From NCBI RefSeq assembly GCF_010015445.1, contig NC_053134.1, positions 17,394,629-17,458,628 of the forward strand: a stretch of 64,000 nt of DNA, read 5' to 3'. Origin of the DNA: Perca fluviatilis. Taxonomy: Eukaryota; Chordata; Actinopteri; Perciformes; Percidae. A program made the translations under genes and the position numbers. The notes beneath the pieces were generated by a model, which worked only from the letters and a program-made list of their open reading frames with translations, was not told the DNA's origin and did not search any database. Within the stretch, counting starts at the first letter, position 1. Each line of letters starts with the position of its first letter. Shown piece after piece: positions 52,190-64,000 of the stretch.

Positions 52190-52450
52190 GATAATAATAA
52201 TACATAAGTTTTATATAGCGCTTTACATGGAACTCAAAGACGCTTTACAAACAAAGAGAGAAAGAAAGAAAGAAACAAACAAGATGAGTGATTATTGTAA
52301 ATTATGGATAGGCCAATTGAAACAAATGAGTTTTGAGCAGTTTTTTATAGGTGTTCAATGAGTCCGAGTTTCTGATGTGGATGGGGAGGGAGTTCCAGAG
52401 AGTGGGGGCAGCTATTGCAAAGGCTCGGTCCCCCAAAGTTCGGTGGGTTG
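52190..52450 (-). mobile_element. LINE tail with upstream element body
   Basis: The minus strand ends GTCTTTGAGTTCCATGTAAA, GCGCTATATAAAACTTATG and (TTA)n. Upstream of this are words I associate with fish retroelements (plus-strand GGGAGGGAGTTCCAGAGAGT and GGCTCGGTCCCCCAAAG). The body is longer than in the other tails here. Confidence 0.62.
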
Positions 52451-52497
52451 ATTTTGGTGATGGGAAAATCAGTGATAAAAAGATACACTTTGGATAA

Positions 52498-52615
52498 GAG
52501 TTGTATTCGAGAGTTTGGCAAGATCTATACCACTCTCATGTCTTTTATATATAATGCAAGAGCCAGGAGGCAATAAGCTTAGCATAAAGATTTGACGTAG
52601 GGGGAACTAGGTTGC
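52498..52615. mobile_element. Foldback MITE fragment, 'GCTAGCTGTTT' family
   Basis: Contains ATCTATACCACTCTCATGTC and GGCAATAAGCTTAGCATAAA, matching the next copy, but lacks both ends. Confidence 0.5.
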
Positions 52616-52714
52616 GTGACTTGCTCCAAAGTTAATGATTCTACTTACCAGAACCTCTACAATTGACTTATTAACACATTGTATTAACAACACATATTAA
52701 CAACAAGCTGTGGT

Positions 52715-52968
52715 TTTATGTGGGGTTACGTCTTTATGCTAAGCTAGTCACGTCATGGCTCTAGCTTTGTACTTAAAATAATAATGAGACATTTTGGGAA
52801 ATAAACTTATTCCCTTTCTTTCCAAGAATTAGATGAGAAGATCAATACCGCTCTCATGTCAGTCTGTTAAATATGATGCTATAGAGCAAGTAGGCAATTA
52901 GCTTAGCATAAATACTGGAAGCATGGTGGAAACAGCTAGTCTGGCTCTGTCCAAAAGTAACAAAATCT
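52715..52968. mobile_element. Foldback MITE copy, 'GCTAGCTGTTT' family
   Basis: Runs CTTTATGCTAAGCTAGTC, GGCTCTAGCTTTGTAC, GACATTTTGGGAAATAAACT, AGATGAGAAGATCAATACCG, CTCTCATGTCAGTCTGT and GAAACAGCTAGTCTGGCTCT. Two family copies may be fused here, because left- and right-half landmarks occur in an unusual order. Confidence 0.58.
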
Positions 52969-54101
52969 GTGACTTGTCATTTTTACACCTGTTTTTTACT
53001 GACCAATCAAACAAGATTGGTGATGTGTTCCTGTCTTTAAAATCAATATGCAGCTTTAAATTTAAATCAGATATACTTTCACCTTTTTATTTAAATGGAA
53101 GAACCACAATATACATAGTGCTAAGCAGTGCTAAGCAGCTAGTTATGTACACTCGGGCTTAGCTAAGCTGCTCTATGGTTGGGCAGTCGGTGGTGTGCTG
53201 ACCTCACACCCCGCTCCCTTTCCTGTTTTCCCCAGAGCTTGTGTCAGCACATGGGCTAATAGTACTCAGGATACTGCAGTTATATGCATGCATTTAGAAC
53301 ACATAGCTACCACCACTTTCACCAGAATAAAAGATGCTTTCCTCCATGTAATTTGTCAAGAACACAACAAATGTTGGTTTGAAAAATTAAAATAAACTGT
53401 TCAGAAGAATGCAGCTTTTAAGAAGTATGCGACAACTGTTTTGAGGCAGCCTCACACCCATGATGTTTGGAGGATGTAAGGATCTTGAGCTTGCTGAGAT
53501 ACCTGTATGCCTTAGGGAATACACTATACATTCTTTAAGGTCATACAATTGCTTTTATGACTTTTCCCCCTATCTGAGTATTTGCCAACACGCGGAACAG
53601 TTTCCAGCTCATGCCCAGTGAGTGTCGTCCATCATCCATTGACAATGATTTGAACCATAAATGGATGAAGTGGAGTTCAGCACTCCAGAGAGGAAATGAC
53701 ATAGAGGGAGGCTATAGTTAGCCAGTGGAAGTCCCTGAAGTGCAGTCACTGCCGCTATAACATTGTTTTTTGTTCAATTCAAAAAAGAAAATCACCACTT
53801 CAGCTGGACAATAACAAAGGTTATTACCACCTCCATTACCAATCTCATTTTATATTAACTAATGAACAACTGGGAAACAACTCACCAAATGGTTATCCTT
53901 TCATGGTGTCCACGTGAACATCAGATGTACTGCCTGGGTGTGTGTTTTATTATCGCTTGTGAGCGTGTATTCAATCGTTGTGTCACCATACAGTAAGAGG
54001 CTGTTGTTAGGGTGCAGATTCCATGTGCCTTTCTAGAGCACTCTGCATTGTTCTTATAAAGAGAGAGGGTTAGAAGGCCACTGAGGTCAGCTGAGAGTTC
54101 A

Positions 54102-54103
<2 letters not shown>

Positions 54104-54142
<39 letters not shown>

Positions 54143-54145
54143 CAC
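54104..54145. repeat. (CA)n microsatellite
   Basis: 42 bp of CA with one CG step. Confidence 0.93.
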
Positions 54146-55298
54146 TGCACACACTCACTCAAAGCTTGTTACCTTTGTGTCTAATGTTCACCGTGTGATG
54201 CATTTGACATCCTGTTTGTTTCCCACATGTTGATGAGTTTCAACACAGTTAACTAATGCACAAATGGTATGTGAACACACACAAACAGCGTTAAGACCCA
54301 GGAACATGGTGTAAAGGAAGCATACAGCACTATTAAAGTAAACATTGCCTGTTGTTTCCACATCTAGAATTCCCATGCAACAGAAAATAAAGATTTTGTA
54401 AATTAAAAAGCAGCGTTCTGTTTCAGGGTTGGCAGCTTCCCTTGGAGAGGCGTCCTACCAATCATTATCAGGTATAAAGTTTGAATGGTTCTGGTGCTGA
54501 TGCTGCCATTCATGTCGACTTCAAGGAAAAAGAGAATGAATGTTTCTCTTGGCTTCTTCAAAGGGCCTTGATGTTTAAGTTTAGAAGCAGCACCTTTTTA
54601 TTAGGTGAATTCAATTAACTCCCCTTTTCACGTTTTTTCTGGCCATATTCTACATTTATCTTTTAGGATTCACTGCAACACTGCAATTTAGAGAGGCTTA
54701 TGCAACAGTTGAAGCTTGAAGATAAAATGACAAAATAAAATGAATGAATTTTCCTCCTTTTCTGTGCAAGGAAATAAAAATCACAATGATGCTGCAGCCA
54801 TTGGGAATATTTTTCTATTTTTCAAAAGATCACCACCAGTTTTTGGACATATTCATGCAAACATCTAAACCTTGAGCCTCAGAGTGAGTGTTTCACATGA
54901 TATCGGTTTAATGGGGACTTTAAAGAAAAGCAAGAAAAAGCATAAGAGGTTGGCCCCGACCAACCATACAGTTTGTTCAAAATTGTAGTTAAGTTTCCTG
55001 ATACTAAGATGATGATATTCCTCTGATTTCTGTCTGTGACATAACGAACAATTTTCACTGCTGTCACCACAGATATTTCACCAGTGAAGTCAGTGGTCAG
55101 GAAAAGTTCACGGACCATGGAGAACATCAATGTATGGTGTGCTTTCTCTGCATTTAGTGTAAATAGAATTCACATTTTTCTTTTTGCTAATGAATACAAG
55201 AGTCAAAACAAACACCAAGGAGATATATAATAGAGAAAAAATATTTTAATTTCAACAATGCTGGCACCTGGGCAAACACACCTGGGTAAGAACTTATA

Positions 55299-55300
<2 letters not shown>

Positions 55301-55335
<35 letters not shown>
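55301..55335. repeat. (CA)n microsatellite
   Basis: 35 bp of CA. Confidence 0.93.
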
Positions 55336-55338
<3 letters not shown>

Positions 55339-56150
55339 AAATGCAATATATCATCATAGGTCAGTCCTCACTCACCCGAATAAATCACTGACTCATGAGA
55401 GGAAATATAAACAGTACATTGACTTCAAAAATAGCACACTCACAATTCTTTTTGAGAACAGCTTGTAATTGATGTAAGGCCGCTGCTCCTGATGAAAAGC
55501 ATGAATTTGTTATTTCAGAATCAACCTGAGTTTCACAATAATAAGGACCTTGTACATTCAGCTAACTAATAAAGAAGCTCCACCTGAATGAATGCTGTGT
55601 ATCAAAATTAGCTGTGTCTTTTGTTGGAGCATCCCTGTGCGAGACTCTGTGCCTGCTTAGATCGTAAGTTACTGTAGCTCAGAACTTAATGAGAAATGTC
55701 ATGTAAACATGAAAAAAAACCCGAATAAAAACATGAAACTAACCAACTTTGGGTTTAGGTGGTGTTTGCCCCGGCTGTAGAGTAATATTCTATTGATTTG
55801 TCCAGAGCTACCCTCACAGAGAGTATAACCCACAGTAATGCTTGGCACAGAGGTTACAGCTTTACTGGAATACACTTCTTGTGTAACTGTTGGCCTTTCC
55901 ACTATTGAGGTGTTCTGGGATGAGGCCGCGTTTTCATCACCGGGTAAACATTTGGGCTAAAGGTGGGAGGTCAGTAGTGTGAACTGGTAAGAGCATTACA
56001 GGAAAACTGAGGCACACTGAAATACTTTAGTTAAATATGTTGCCACCTGTGTGTTACGATAAGCCGAAACATAAATAGGTCACGTTATCATCATCTGTGG
56101 TCGCGTGGATTCTATTTATATGCTACACATTGCATAGATGCAGTGCTATA

Positions 56151-56152
<2 letters not shown>

Positions 56153-56231
<79 letters not shown>
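56153..56231. repeat. (CA)n microsatellite
   Basis: 79 bp of uninterrupted CA. Confidence 0.96.
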
Positions 56232-56232
<1 letters not shown>

Positions 56233-56683
56233 CTGCTGCTGGTGTTGGTTAGCATTGATCGGCTCACTGATTCAGACATACTGAAAGTCCCACTGGGTCG
56301 CTATGGCAACTAGAGCCAAAATAAAGCAGCCATCGAGGCAGTGGCGACGGCGGCGGCAGCCTCAGCTGGCACATGCGCGCGTATGCAAACACACAACCCC
56401 CTCTGGCCTTGGCACCTAGAAACAGACTCCAAACGAGCTCTATATTAGACCGCAGAGGGAGAAAGGAAAGGGATGAGAGAGAAACATGGGAGACTGAGTG
56501 GCAGAGGGGAAGAGTGTGTCCTGGAATAACCCCTTTTAGCTGTGTTCGGTGCTTCAATGGGGACATATTTAGCAGCCTCTTTGACTGGCAGGAACCCAGA
56601 GTCTCTCTTAGTCTCTCCTACTCTCACACACACACACAGATACTGCCCAGGTCCAGCTGGCACTCACTGGCCAGTTCTCCTTA

Positions 56684-56684
<1 letters not shown>

Positions 56685-56733
<49 letters not shown>

Positions 56734-56780
56734 ACGCGTGCATGTGTGTGCGCACGCGTGCATGTGTGTGCGCGCACGCT
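56685..56780. repeat. (TG)n plus 20-bp CG-containing tandem
   Basis: About 45 bp of TG followed by two exact copies of CGCACGCGTGCATGTGTGTG and a CGCGCACGC end. Nearly all purine-pyrimidine alternating. Confidence 0.95.
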
Positions 56781-57116
56781 CCATGCCAAAGAGCAGACAG
56801 ACCGGCTGTTCATAGCGACGCACTGTGAACACTGAAGCCTCCTCCTCCTCCTCTGGGCCTGAGAATGTTCCAGGAGCCCAGAGAGAGGCTCTGCAGGGCC
56901 AATCTGGCACCTCGGCGCCTGCAGAGATTACCAAACCTTCCACGGTCAGCTGAGGCCAAAATAGTGATAGTAACAGCAGGTCGGTGTGACGACAATTCTG
57001 GGTCTACACAGAGAAAGCTAAATATTGAAATAATATATTAAAGTATGACTCTGGCCCTTGTTTTGCTTCCCTATACATAGAAGCTACATGTTGCTTGTCA
57101 AGCTTCTTTGGCCTTC

Positions 57117-57423
57117 AAAGGGAACAGTTTGACGTTTTAGGGGATATATTTGATTTTTGCGCACAGAGCTAGGTAGGAAGATTGATAACACTTTCACGTC
57201 TGTATGGTGAATATTAAGCTAGAGCCACTAGGTAATTTGCTTCCTGGAGTCTTTTTTTTTTTCACTGTAAGGAAGCATCCTGTTTTTATGCTAAGCTAAT
57301 CGGCTCCTGACTCTAGCTTCATATTTAGTGTACAGACATATGAGTGGTATTTATCTCCTCATCTAACTCTCAGCAAGAAAGAGAATCAGCTTATTTTCCA
57401 TAGGGTTCAAACTACTCTTCTAA
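57117..57423. mobile_element. Foldback MITE, 'GCTAGCTGTTT' family, fullest copy
   Basis: AAAGGGAACAGTTTGACGTT at the left and, inverted, AAGAGTAGTTTGAACCC at the right. The inner arms also mirror each other (GATTGATAACACTTTCACGT against ATGAGTGGTATTTATCTCC). A poly-T run sits near 57250. Non-coding. Confidence 0.68.
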
Positions 57424-58283
57424 AACTGAGACCGCAAACAATTGAGTAAAAATGCATTTTATTACTCTCTTTATTTTCTCAGATTTGGTACAGAATGAAA
57501 ATAAATATGTATGCAGTGTCTCAGTTTCCAATTGAAATGTGCCCAGGAGTCTGCGAGACAGTTAATAGAAAGTAGACTATACATATTCGCCCCACATGTA
57601 TACAGTACATTCGTCATTGTATATTGATTCATGGTAACGTAAACATCCCCACAGCTGTGGCGAAGGGATGCTGAGAGTCCAGCAGTGCTTTTGGAAGAGC
57701 GTACCGCCAGGCAGTCACACTGAGTCATTTTACATTTACATTTTAAGCAGACGTTGTGATTCAGAGCAGCCTGGCGGAGGGAGCAGAAGACCCTCGCGGT
57801 GTCAGATACATCCGCGCGCGCCCGTAACCAGCATATCAATAGGGCACGAGAATCACACGCCGACTATAAATAAACCGCGCGATCCCCACATGCCAAGCAA
57901 TGGCAGCTGCCTGTGGGTTTTTATAAATCGAGGCGTGTGACTTGGCTTTGTAATATTAGACGGATTAGCAGAAATACAGCGTGTTGTATGTTTACAAGTC
58001 TAATCATTTTAAGATGTGACACCAAGGAAACAACAGCATGTTTGTCTTTGTGATACATATACTATTTTAATAATATTCAGATTTTTGGTATTGTCTTTAT
58101 TTAATGCTTTATTAATCTGCATAATCTTCAATAAAATCAAAGTATATACAGGGTGAGGTGGTATATCTATATGTAAATAGCTCTGAAGCTCCTCTTTTCA
58201 AATTTTCAACCACAGATTTTTTTGTGTGTATTATAACCAACTGCACAAATGGCATAATTCCAGTTTAGTATGTCCCATGACTA

Positions 58284-58318
58284 CAGGGTGAAAGGTTTAA
58301 TACTGAAAGGTTTAATAC
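58284..58318. repeat. 15-bp direct duplication
   Basis: TGAAAGGTTTAATAC occurs twice in tandem. Confidence 0.75.
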
Positions 58319-58489
58319 CCCAATGACCAAGGAGGGGATGTGTGTGGGGTATTTTCCCCTTTTTATTCTAATTATTTTTTTACCCCCGGGGGGGACAAAA
58401 TGTATCCCCCCTCAAAGTGATGAATGCTACTTCACCACCCATATATTATATACCTAAAATAGAAGTATTACAAAACTAATTAAAGCGTC

Positions 58490-58760
58490 GTAACGTGAAC
58501 ACATTGTGCCATAGAACAATAAAATCCCGCGCCAGCTGCTGGTTGTGTTTAGCTGCTAAAGAGCTCCAGGACGCCGGCTACCAGCGGCAGTTGTTTAGCC
58601 GCCAATAGGTGACTGCGAGCAGGGTACAGGCACCGCCAGATGACGCTCCTTTCAGGGGCCATGGTAGTTGAGTTTAACCGGAAAAAGTTAGCGTCATGCG
58701 GCGAGGACAGTTAAGTTTAGGCACCAAAATGAAAAAGCTTGTGGTTAACACTGTGAAAAC
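58490..58760. repeat. Possible dispersed teleost repeat
   Basis: GC-rich island (GCGTCGTAACGTGAAC...GACGCCGGCTACCAGCGGC...GTTAAGTTTAGGCACCAAAA). The last phrase is familiar to me from fish interspersed repeats. Ends and class unknown. Confidence 0.3.
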
Positions 58761-59030
58761 CAAGCCATTTCTGAGCATTTTGAACTCCTGTCACATTGTA
58801 ACTCACTGTGGGCTCATTTTTCACGTTATCTGCAAGTCTTGCATTTCAAATTAACAAGCACAACCATTGGCCAGAAGCAGAAATAGCTCCTAAATGTCTT
58901 TTGAGCAGTATAACACCGTTTATAATGGCATAAAACTTTAAAAAAAAGAAAAATCGTAACACTCCCAAGGAATGGAGTGTTTTCCCTCACTGAGCTTTAA
59001 AAAGCTAGATACACCGATGGTTTCAAGCAG

Positions 59031-59054
59031 ACACACACACACACACACACACAC
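59031..59054. repeat. Short (CA)n
   Basis: 24 bp of CA. Confidence 0.88.
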
Positions 59055-59149
59055 ATGCAATGCTTTCTAGGCAAAAGTGCTCTATCTATGAATAAAGTGT
59101 TAGGGGAGTTATGAATATTGATAGACATATTCCAGAGATGAGCAAGAGT

Positions 59150-59186
59150 AGGTGTGCGCGCGCGTGTGTGCATGCGTGCGTGCAGG
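59150..59186. repeat. Alternating CG/TG tract
   Basis: GTGTGCGCGCGCGTGTGTGC then ATGCGTGCGTGC: mixed purine-pyrimidine alternation. Confidence 0.85.
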
Positions 59187-59296
59187 CATGCGTCTACAAA
59201 TGTCCATTAGCCCAGCGTCCTCTCGCATCGCTGCCCTTTCTTTACTATCATAGCAACCTTGAAATGATCTTTGAATCACCCTTCCTTTCTCTTTCA

Positions 59297-59329
59297 AACA
59301 CACACACCCACACACACACACACACACAC
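59297..59329. repeat. Short (CA)n
   Basis: 33 bp of CA with one CC interruption. Confidence 0.9.
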
Positions 59330-60564
59330 GGTGTTGGGTAACTTGATGACTCCTGTAAACAATCAGTTCAAGCTTCCCATTTCCACCTTTGACAATAAAC
59401 AGACATACGGCTGCCAAGAACAAGCAAAGTTCAATCCTGCTATAAACTACTGCTGATAGTGATGCACACATGAAGCCTGTGTTTTCTCCTATATCTCGTG
59501 TTATGTAAACGCTACACATCCCCACTCTCCATGAGCATAAAACAGTCATGTGAGTGACGCAGGCCCAGTTTACATGTAAAGGAGTCCCCAGTGACGGACT
59601 TTAGGAGCCATCGATCCTGCCTCAGAGCACTTCAAGCTGATGGTCACTGGTCACTTTAAGAAGAGATGGTTGTTTTAAATGTACTATCTGACTGCTAAAT
59701 CATAATTTTCAAGCTTGCTGTTCTCACTCGGCATACATACAAAAAAAACATGATCGCTTATAGGTGGAAGAGCAATGCCTGTTCATGATCATCATTTAAT
59801 TGTCTTTGTCTGTGAGTTGCCAGCGTGTAAATGTGTTTGACCGTGCGTGAGCGAGTTTGTGCACAATTCCCGAGGGGCCAAGTGAAACGTCAATAAATAT
59901 TTTACAGCACGCCAATCCGCTTCAGATCGTAACGGCCGGGCATCCCGGTATCAGCAGGAGAGGGGGCCGGCTTGATGAGGCTGCAGCCTGCTGAGACTGG
60001 CAGGGAGCTGGGTCAATTTCTCTCTAATGGCCTCTGATACAGTAGCTCTAATGATAAAAGATGATGCACGGAAGCACGGCGAAGATAAACTGCTGGAAAG
60101 GAAATGGTTGATAAACGGGATTGGAGCATAAAAAATAAAGGAGCATTTCTTATTTGGTTGGATGATTCTTGCTTTTTTTTTTTTATCAAAGCAACTCTGA
60201 GTGATTTACGTCTAACTTCAATCAAAACGCCGTACGTAAAGGCAAAACATTTGAAAAAAGCTTTACGTGACCTTTCCCCTCCATTTGAGCTTTGCACACC
60301 CCAGCGGGTGCGCCTTGCCTCCATTTCAACTGCACGTCTTAATAGTCCGATATCTTTCCCCTATTTCTGGTCCTTTGTCATGACGAATCAGCGGCAGGGC
60401 TCAGTTCTGTAAAGCGCCACAAAGTGAACGGCACATGTTATGGGATGTGTCACGTCAAGCCAGACGGAAACGCTTGACTGATTTCAGAGCAGGTCTGAGC
60501 AGAAAGTGAGCCATTTTTTAAATCCATTTCTGTCATTGCAGTATAAATAGCCTTGTGTAGGATT

Positions 60565-60567
<3 letters not shown>
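59330..60567. other. No gene; possible noncoding regulatory DNA
   Basis: 59990-60110 is repeat-free with several homeodomain-like words (CTCTAATGGCC, CTCTAATGATAAAAG). A conserved noncoding element is possible but not demonstrable here. Confidence 0.25.

Positions 60568-60611
<44 letters not shown>
60568..60611. repeat. (TG)n microsatellite
   Basis: 44 bp of TG. Confidence 0.95.
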
Positions 60612-60612
<1 letters not shown>

Positions 60613-60727
60613 TAGCTTGATGTGTCTGCCAAGTATGAGTTTGTATATTTGACCTTGTATGTGTATGAACGAGTAATTAATGCACACTTTTCAGTTGCCT
60701 ATGTGTTTGTTTGTGTCTCTTTGACCT

Positions 60728-60729
<2 letters not shown>

Positions 60730-60804
<75 letters not shown>
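60730..60804. repeat. (TG)n microsatellite
   Basis: 75 bp of uninterrupted TG. Confidence 0.96.
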
Positions 60805-60805
<1 letters not shown>

Positions 60806-62376
60806 CACTTACCTGCCTGTCAGGTCAAAGTGATAACTGGTAGTCTTAAGAATAAATCTAAACGATGCCGACTGCCTCTTTGCTTTGCTTCCTTGACCGA
60901 TCAGTAGTTATGTGTCACTTATAGCCGAGCCTATTTTGGCTGAAAGGCTGAGGAGGGAGTGAGGTGATGGAGGGCTTTCCAACCTGTAAGAGGTCACTTG
61001 AAGTGTTTTTTCTCGTTCCCCGTCTGCCTCCTTACATACACGCATGCACACAGTTTGACTCGTGGAGGGCCAGAGAATAGCCTTTTTATGATGTTGCTAG
61101 TGTAAACACGCATGTTTCAAAACCTCACAGCCTGAATGAAGGTTACAGACAGCAGCTTGTGACCAGAAGGTCGCTGAACTGCCCATGAGCAAGACCATTA
61201 ACCATTTACTGTTATGTCTGCGGCCCTTTCTGCCTCTGCTGCATCAAACACCCCTGAGCTGTAGCTGTAAATATGAATTTGCTCTTACTCATGAGAGTTT
61301 TTTTTTTGGCCTTAGCCATCACACAGTAAATTACCATTATCATGTTGCAAAACAGACACTATCATTACTGCCGCTGCCACAGTATGCATGCACTTTGGTC
61401 ATTATGCCATCAACAAAATACTCACCGTCTCACAAGATATAAGATTAAAAAAACTTTGAGTCAGCCCGCTAACGAAAAAATAAAAGAGACAAATGATTCT
61501 CATTACTCCAAACCGCAGGATTGATTGCGACTTCATACTTCCACTACTTTGTGTCAACTTGGTGAGCTGCCAGAGCCTCTCAGCTGCTCGTAAATTCAGC
61601 GCGAAAGAAAAGCAATCATGGAGTGAAGAAAGGTTTCTATGGATGAACTCATTCATTCATTTTGTTGGTGGTGATGTAGATTCGCAACAGTTTTGGATGT
61701 AAAGTATGCTAGTGGAAGTAAATGTATTCATCCGGCTGTAGCAGTTAGTTGATGAAAAGTGAGTTTTGAAGAAGAATAGCTTGTTGTCACAGGAATAACT
61801 GAGTCATAAAGGTTGCCTGGTCCAAAGGCCAGCCAGCCAGCCCTTCAGGCTGTGACACAATCACGAGGCCAGCCACAGGCCTGTTGACTAGTAATGTTTT
61901 CACTCACAGCACACTTGTAGCTCCAGCTGGGCTCATCATAGCAGTTCTCTGTGAGATGAAATGAAAAAACACATTCAAATGACCTCTAATATCTGCGATG
62001 AAACGGACATAAATGATAATCCTTTGTAGTCTGCTTTCTTGCTTAGAGGCAGAGTATGGGAAATAGCAGAGTATGGGAAATAGCCCAAGCTACCGACATT
62101 TTTGCAAATTTAACAGCCACAGAGTGAAAGGTTTAAAAAAAAATAATAATAATAATAAACAAAAAAAAAGCACTGGAGAGATAGAGGAGCTATCCAACCC
62201 ATGGCTAATGTTCCCACTGCAGCCACTTCTTGCTAGCCAATCTCTCAACTATTATTTTAAGCTTGAAATTTTGGTTCAACTGCGAGCAGCTGACTGATTC
62301 TGCAACACCCAAACATGCAACTAACATGATCCATTTAAATTGGCATAACAGAGTGGCATAACTCAATGACTCAGTC
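60805..62376. other. No gene seen
   Basis: Contains a 17-bp direct duplication (GCAGAGTATGGGAAATA, 62049-62082) and an A-rich run near 62140. No exon supported. Confidence 0.45.
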
Positions 62377-62584
62377 AAATTTTTTTTTTTTAAGATCATT
62401 TTTTTGGGCTTTTCCGCGTTTAATTTTTGACAGGACAACTAGGAGAGAAAGGGGAGAGAGAGAGAGAGAGAGGGGGAAGACACACAGGAAATCGCCACAG
62501 GTCAGACCCGAACCCCGGACCTCTGCGTCGAGGCACAAACCCCTCAGCACACGTGCGCTCTACCACTGAGCCAACCCGGCCACA
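62377..62584 (-). mobile_element. tRNA-derived SINE
   Basis: On the minus strand it starts GTGGCCGGGTTGGCTCAGTG. Box A is at 62572-62557 (GGCTCAGTGGTAGAGC) and the box B-like GGTTCGGGTCT at 62514-62504, the internal RNA polymerase III promoter. A CT-rich linker (CTCTCTCTCT...CCCCTTTCTCTCC) and a body ending CCTGTCAAAAATTAAA then AAAAGCCCAAAAAAATGATC follow. This layout matches an abundant percomorph SINE. The plus-strand T run at 62380-62391 is the tail. Confidence 0.85.
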
Positions 62585-64000
62585 AGTTTTGCACATTTTA
62601 ATCCTTGTATAATATTCCACGACAGGATTTAAATAATCTCCCAAAATCGAGGCTTAGTTTGACAAGGTTAACAATGGTCAAACAGTGCACAATCTGGATT
62701 TTACTGTGACGTACAGTACTGTGTAAAATCAGGAAGGAATTGGCCAATGTGGCTTCTGCAGTTAAACTTGCCAATCAACATGTGCTGTTGCTGTGATGTA
62801 AAAGTAAAGTATGCTTGGATAATGAATGTCAACCATTTGATGTAGTCATGGCATATACTGTAACTTTGGCAACACATGTCTTTATGTCAACATCCAGCAA
62901 CAATCACATGCTTTTTCTCGGGTTGTCATTGCAACAAATGATTTATCTTGACTCAATTCAAAGTGCGACCATTTTTGCCAAGGGGTGAGTGAGGGGTCAG
63001 TGTTACCAAAGAGGAACACAGTAAGGGATTATTCCAAACGCTAATCCAATGAGATTTCATGTAGGAGAGGAGGACGATTTGATTTGATGAAAAATGAGAG
63101 AGATTGGTAGGATTTCATACAATTTGTGACAATTATGTTTGTTGGAATAATTATTTTCTGTTCACACTTACTCGGAAAGGTCACCATTACTGTAATATCT
63201 AAGTTGTCTCCCCATTCCACACTCCAAACTAATACTGTACTGGAATGTCAATAGTATATGTTTTCAAAGTTATTGATGTACTTTTAATGTTTTACCATTC
63301 CGTACTAACTATAACTGATATCCAAATTTTGAAATCTAGCAAAGTGAAAGATGAATGCTGTTGGAAAATAATGTATACCTTTATTTTTGTTTTATGGCAT
63401 ATCTCCCTCTTCAAAATAACATTTTCATTATGCCATCATAGACATGTTTTTCCACAAAAACACAATTGACTTGAATGCGTTGAAACTGAAGCTCCTATTC
63501 ATATTCAACATTTAAAGCTACTGGTGAATATAATTGAAACTAAACTGAACTCAACTCAAAATTCCGATCTTTGGGTTAACTCATTTCTCAGCAAGCACCC
63601 AGCTAACTGAAGTGTCTCTTGAGCAAAGTACGGCAAAGCTACCAGTATCAGTGGAGTTTGACTGTGTTTTCGAAGACTTGTCACTCATTTCAAGGGTAAT
63701 CTTTATCCTTGACATGCACACACTGATAAGAGGTACTTGTCCTCTCTACCACTCTCAGAAACATCATACGTTTCACATATCTGTTAGATATGAATTCAAG
63801 GTTTTAGAGTTGGTGCTTTCGGGTGTTTGGAGCTTTATATATACAGCTAAATTAAAACATTCTTCAGGAGGTCAGTCTGCCCATCTTTGTTTTGACAACT
63901 GGACAGTGAGACCTTTAGAAAGGTCATTGGTTGGAGTGAGGTGGCTAAAGATAACACACACGATCATTTGCATGCACTTACGCACGCATGCACAAACACA
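62585..64000. other. No gene seen
   Basis: AT-rich sequence to the window end with short open frames only. Confidence 0.45.

Larger units (their letters stand above)
52969..57116. other. No gene seen
   Basis: Holds CA/TG tracts only (listed separately). The CCTCCTCCTCCTC stretch near 56840 and the short frames around it show no exon support. Confidence 0.42.

Noticed and set aside
62557..62572. tRNA gene
   Set aside because: Only the promoter boxes are tRNA-like. No cloverleaf closes, and a SINE body and tail follow.

Overview
This is nuclear DNA of a ray-finned (teleost) fish. The grounds are the very high density of (CA/TG)n microsatellites, a tRNA-derived SINE of the teleost type, 3'-truncated L2-clade LINE copies, and many small hAT-, TTAA- and PIF/Harbinger-type elements that I recognise as common in percomorph genomes. 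I find no intact protein-coding gene of the host and no rRNA or genuine tRNA gene. The window looks intergenic or deeply intronic. Most long open frames are translations of CA/TG or CT tracts.

The most unusual object is at 5629-11267: a 5.6-kb element with long terminal inverted repeats (TIRs). The outer ~130 bp of the two arms are nearly identical. Each arm continues into an array of a ~22-bp minisatellite unit, and the element is flanked by a 5-bp duplication (CTATT). On its minus strand it carries a decayed, spliced gene for a HECT-type E3 ubiquitin ligase C-terminal domain (7765-10451). On its plus strand there are two short coding-like stretches I cannot name, plus an inverted second copy of part of HECT exon 1. 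I see no known transposase, and I do not recognise the superfamily. Later insertions sit inside it: two LINE tails, a TTAA-type MITE and a 71-bp foldback.

Other mobile elements, left to right: a hAT-like MITE (2207-2556), a PIF/Harbinger derivative (2646-3315), a hAT-like MITE (4276-4452), an L2 tail (14416-14520), hAT-type elements at 15271-15758 and 16313-17144 (the latter with a perfect 8-bp target duplication), and a triple nest at 18562-20902. In that nest a Harbinger with transposase remnants is interrupted by a TTAA MITE, which is itself interrupted by a hAT copy carrying a BED zinc-finger remnant. Further on are hAT MITEs at 21216-21685 and 23747-24394 (the second split by a TTAA MITE), a foldback MITE at 32451-32773, a hAT MITE at 34624-35004, a second Harbinger (39874-40992) that keeps the C-terminal end of its transposase, a Tc1-like relic near 41569-42358, an inverted-repeat element with telomere-like repeats (45977-46212), an L2 LINE 3' end with reverse-transcriptase tail (46609-47380), a TTAA MITE (50780-51149), another LINE tail (52190-52450), foldback MITE copies (52498-52968 and 57117-57423) and a SINE (62377-62584).

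Nothing here works as an operon or pathway. The content is layered transposon history and microsatellites, with a few unexplained open frames (27085-27393, 28738-28870) and AT-rich, repeat-free stretches that could be conserved noncoding DNA. All assignments rest on reading the sequence and remembered family features. No database search was run.
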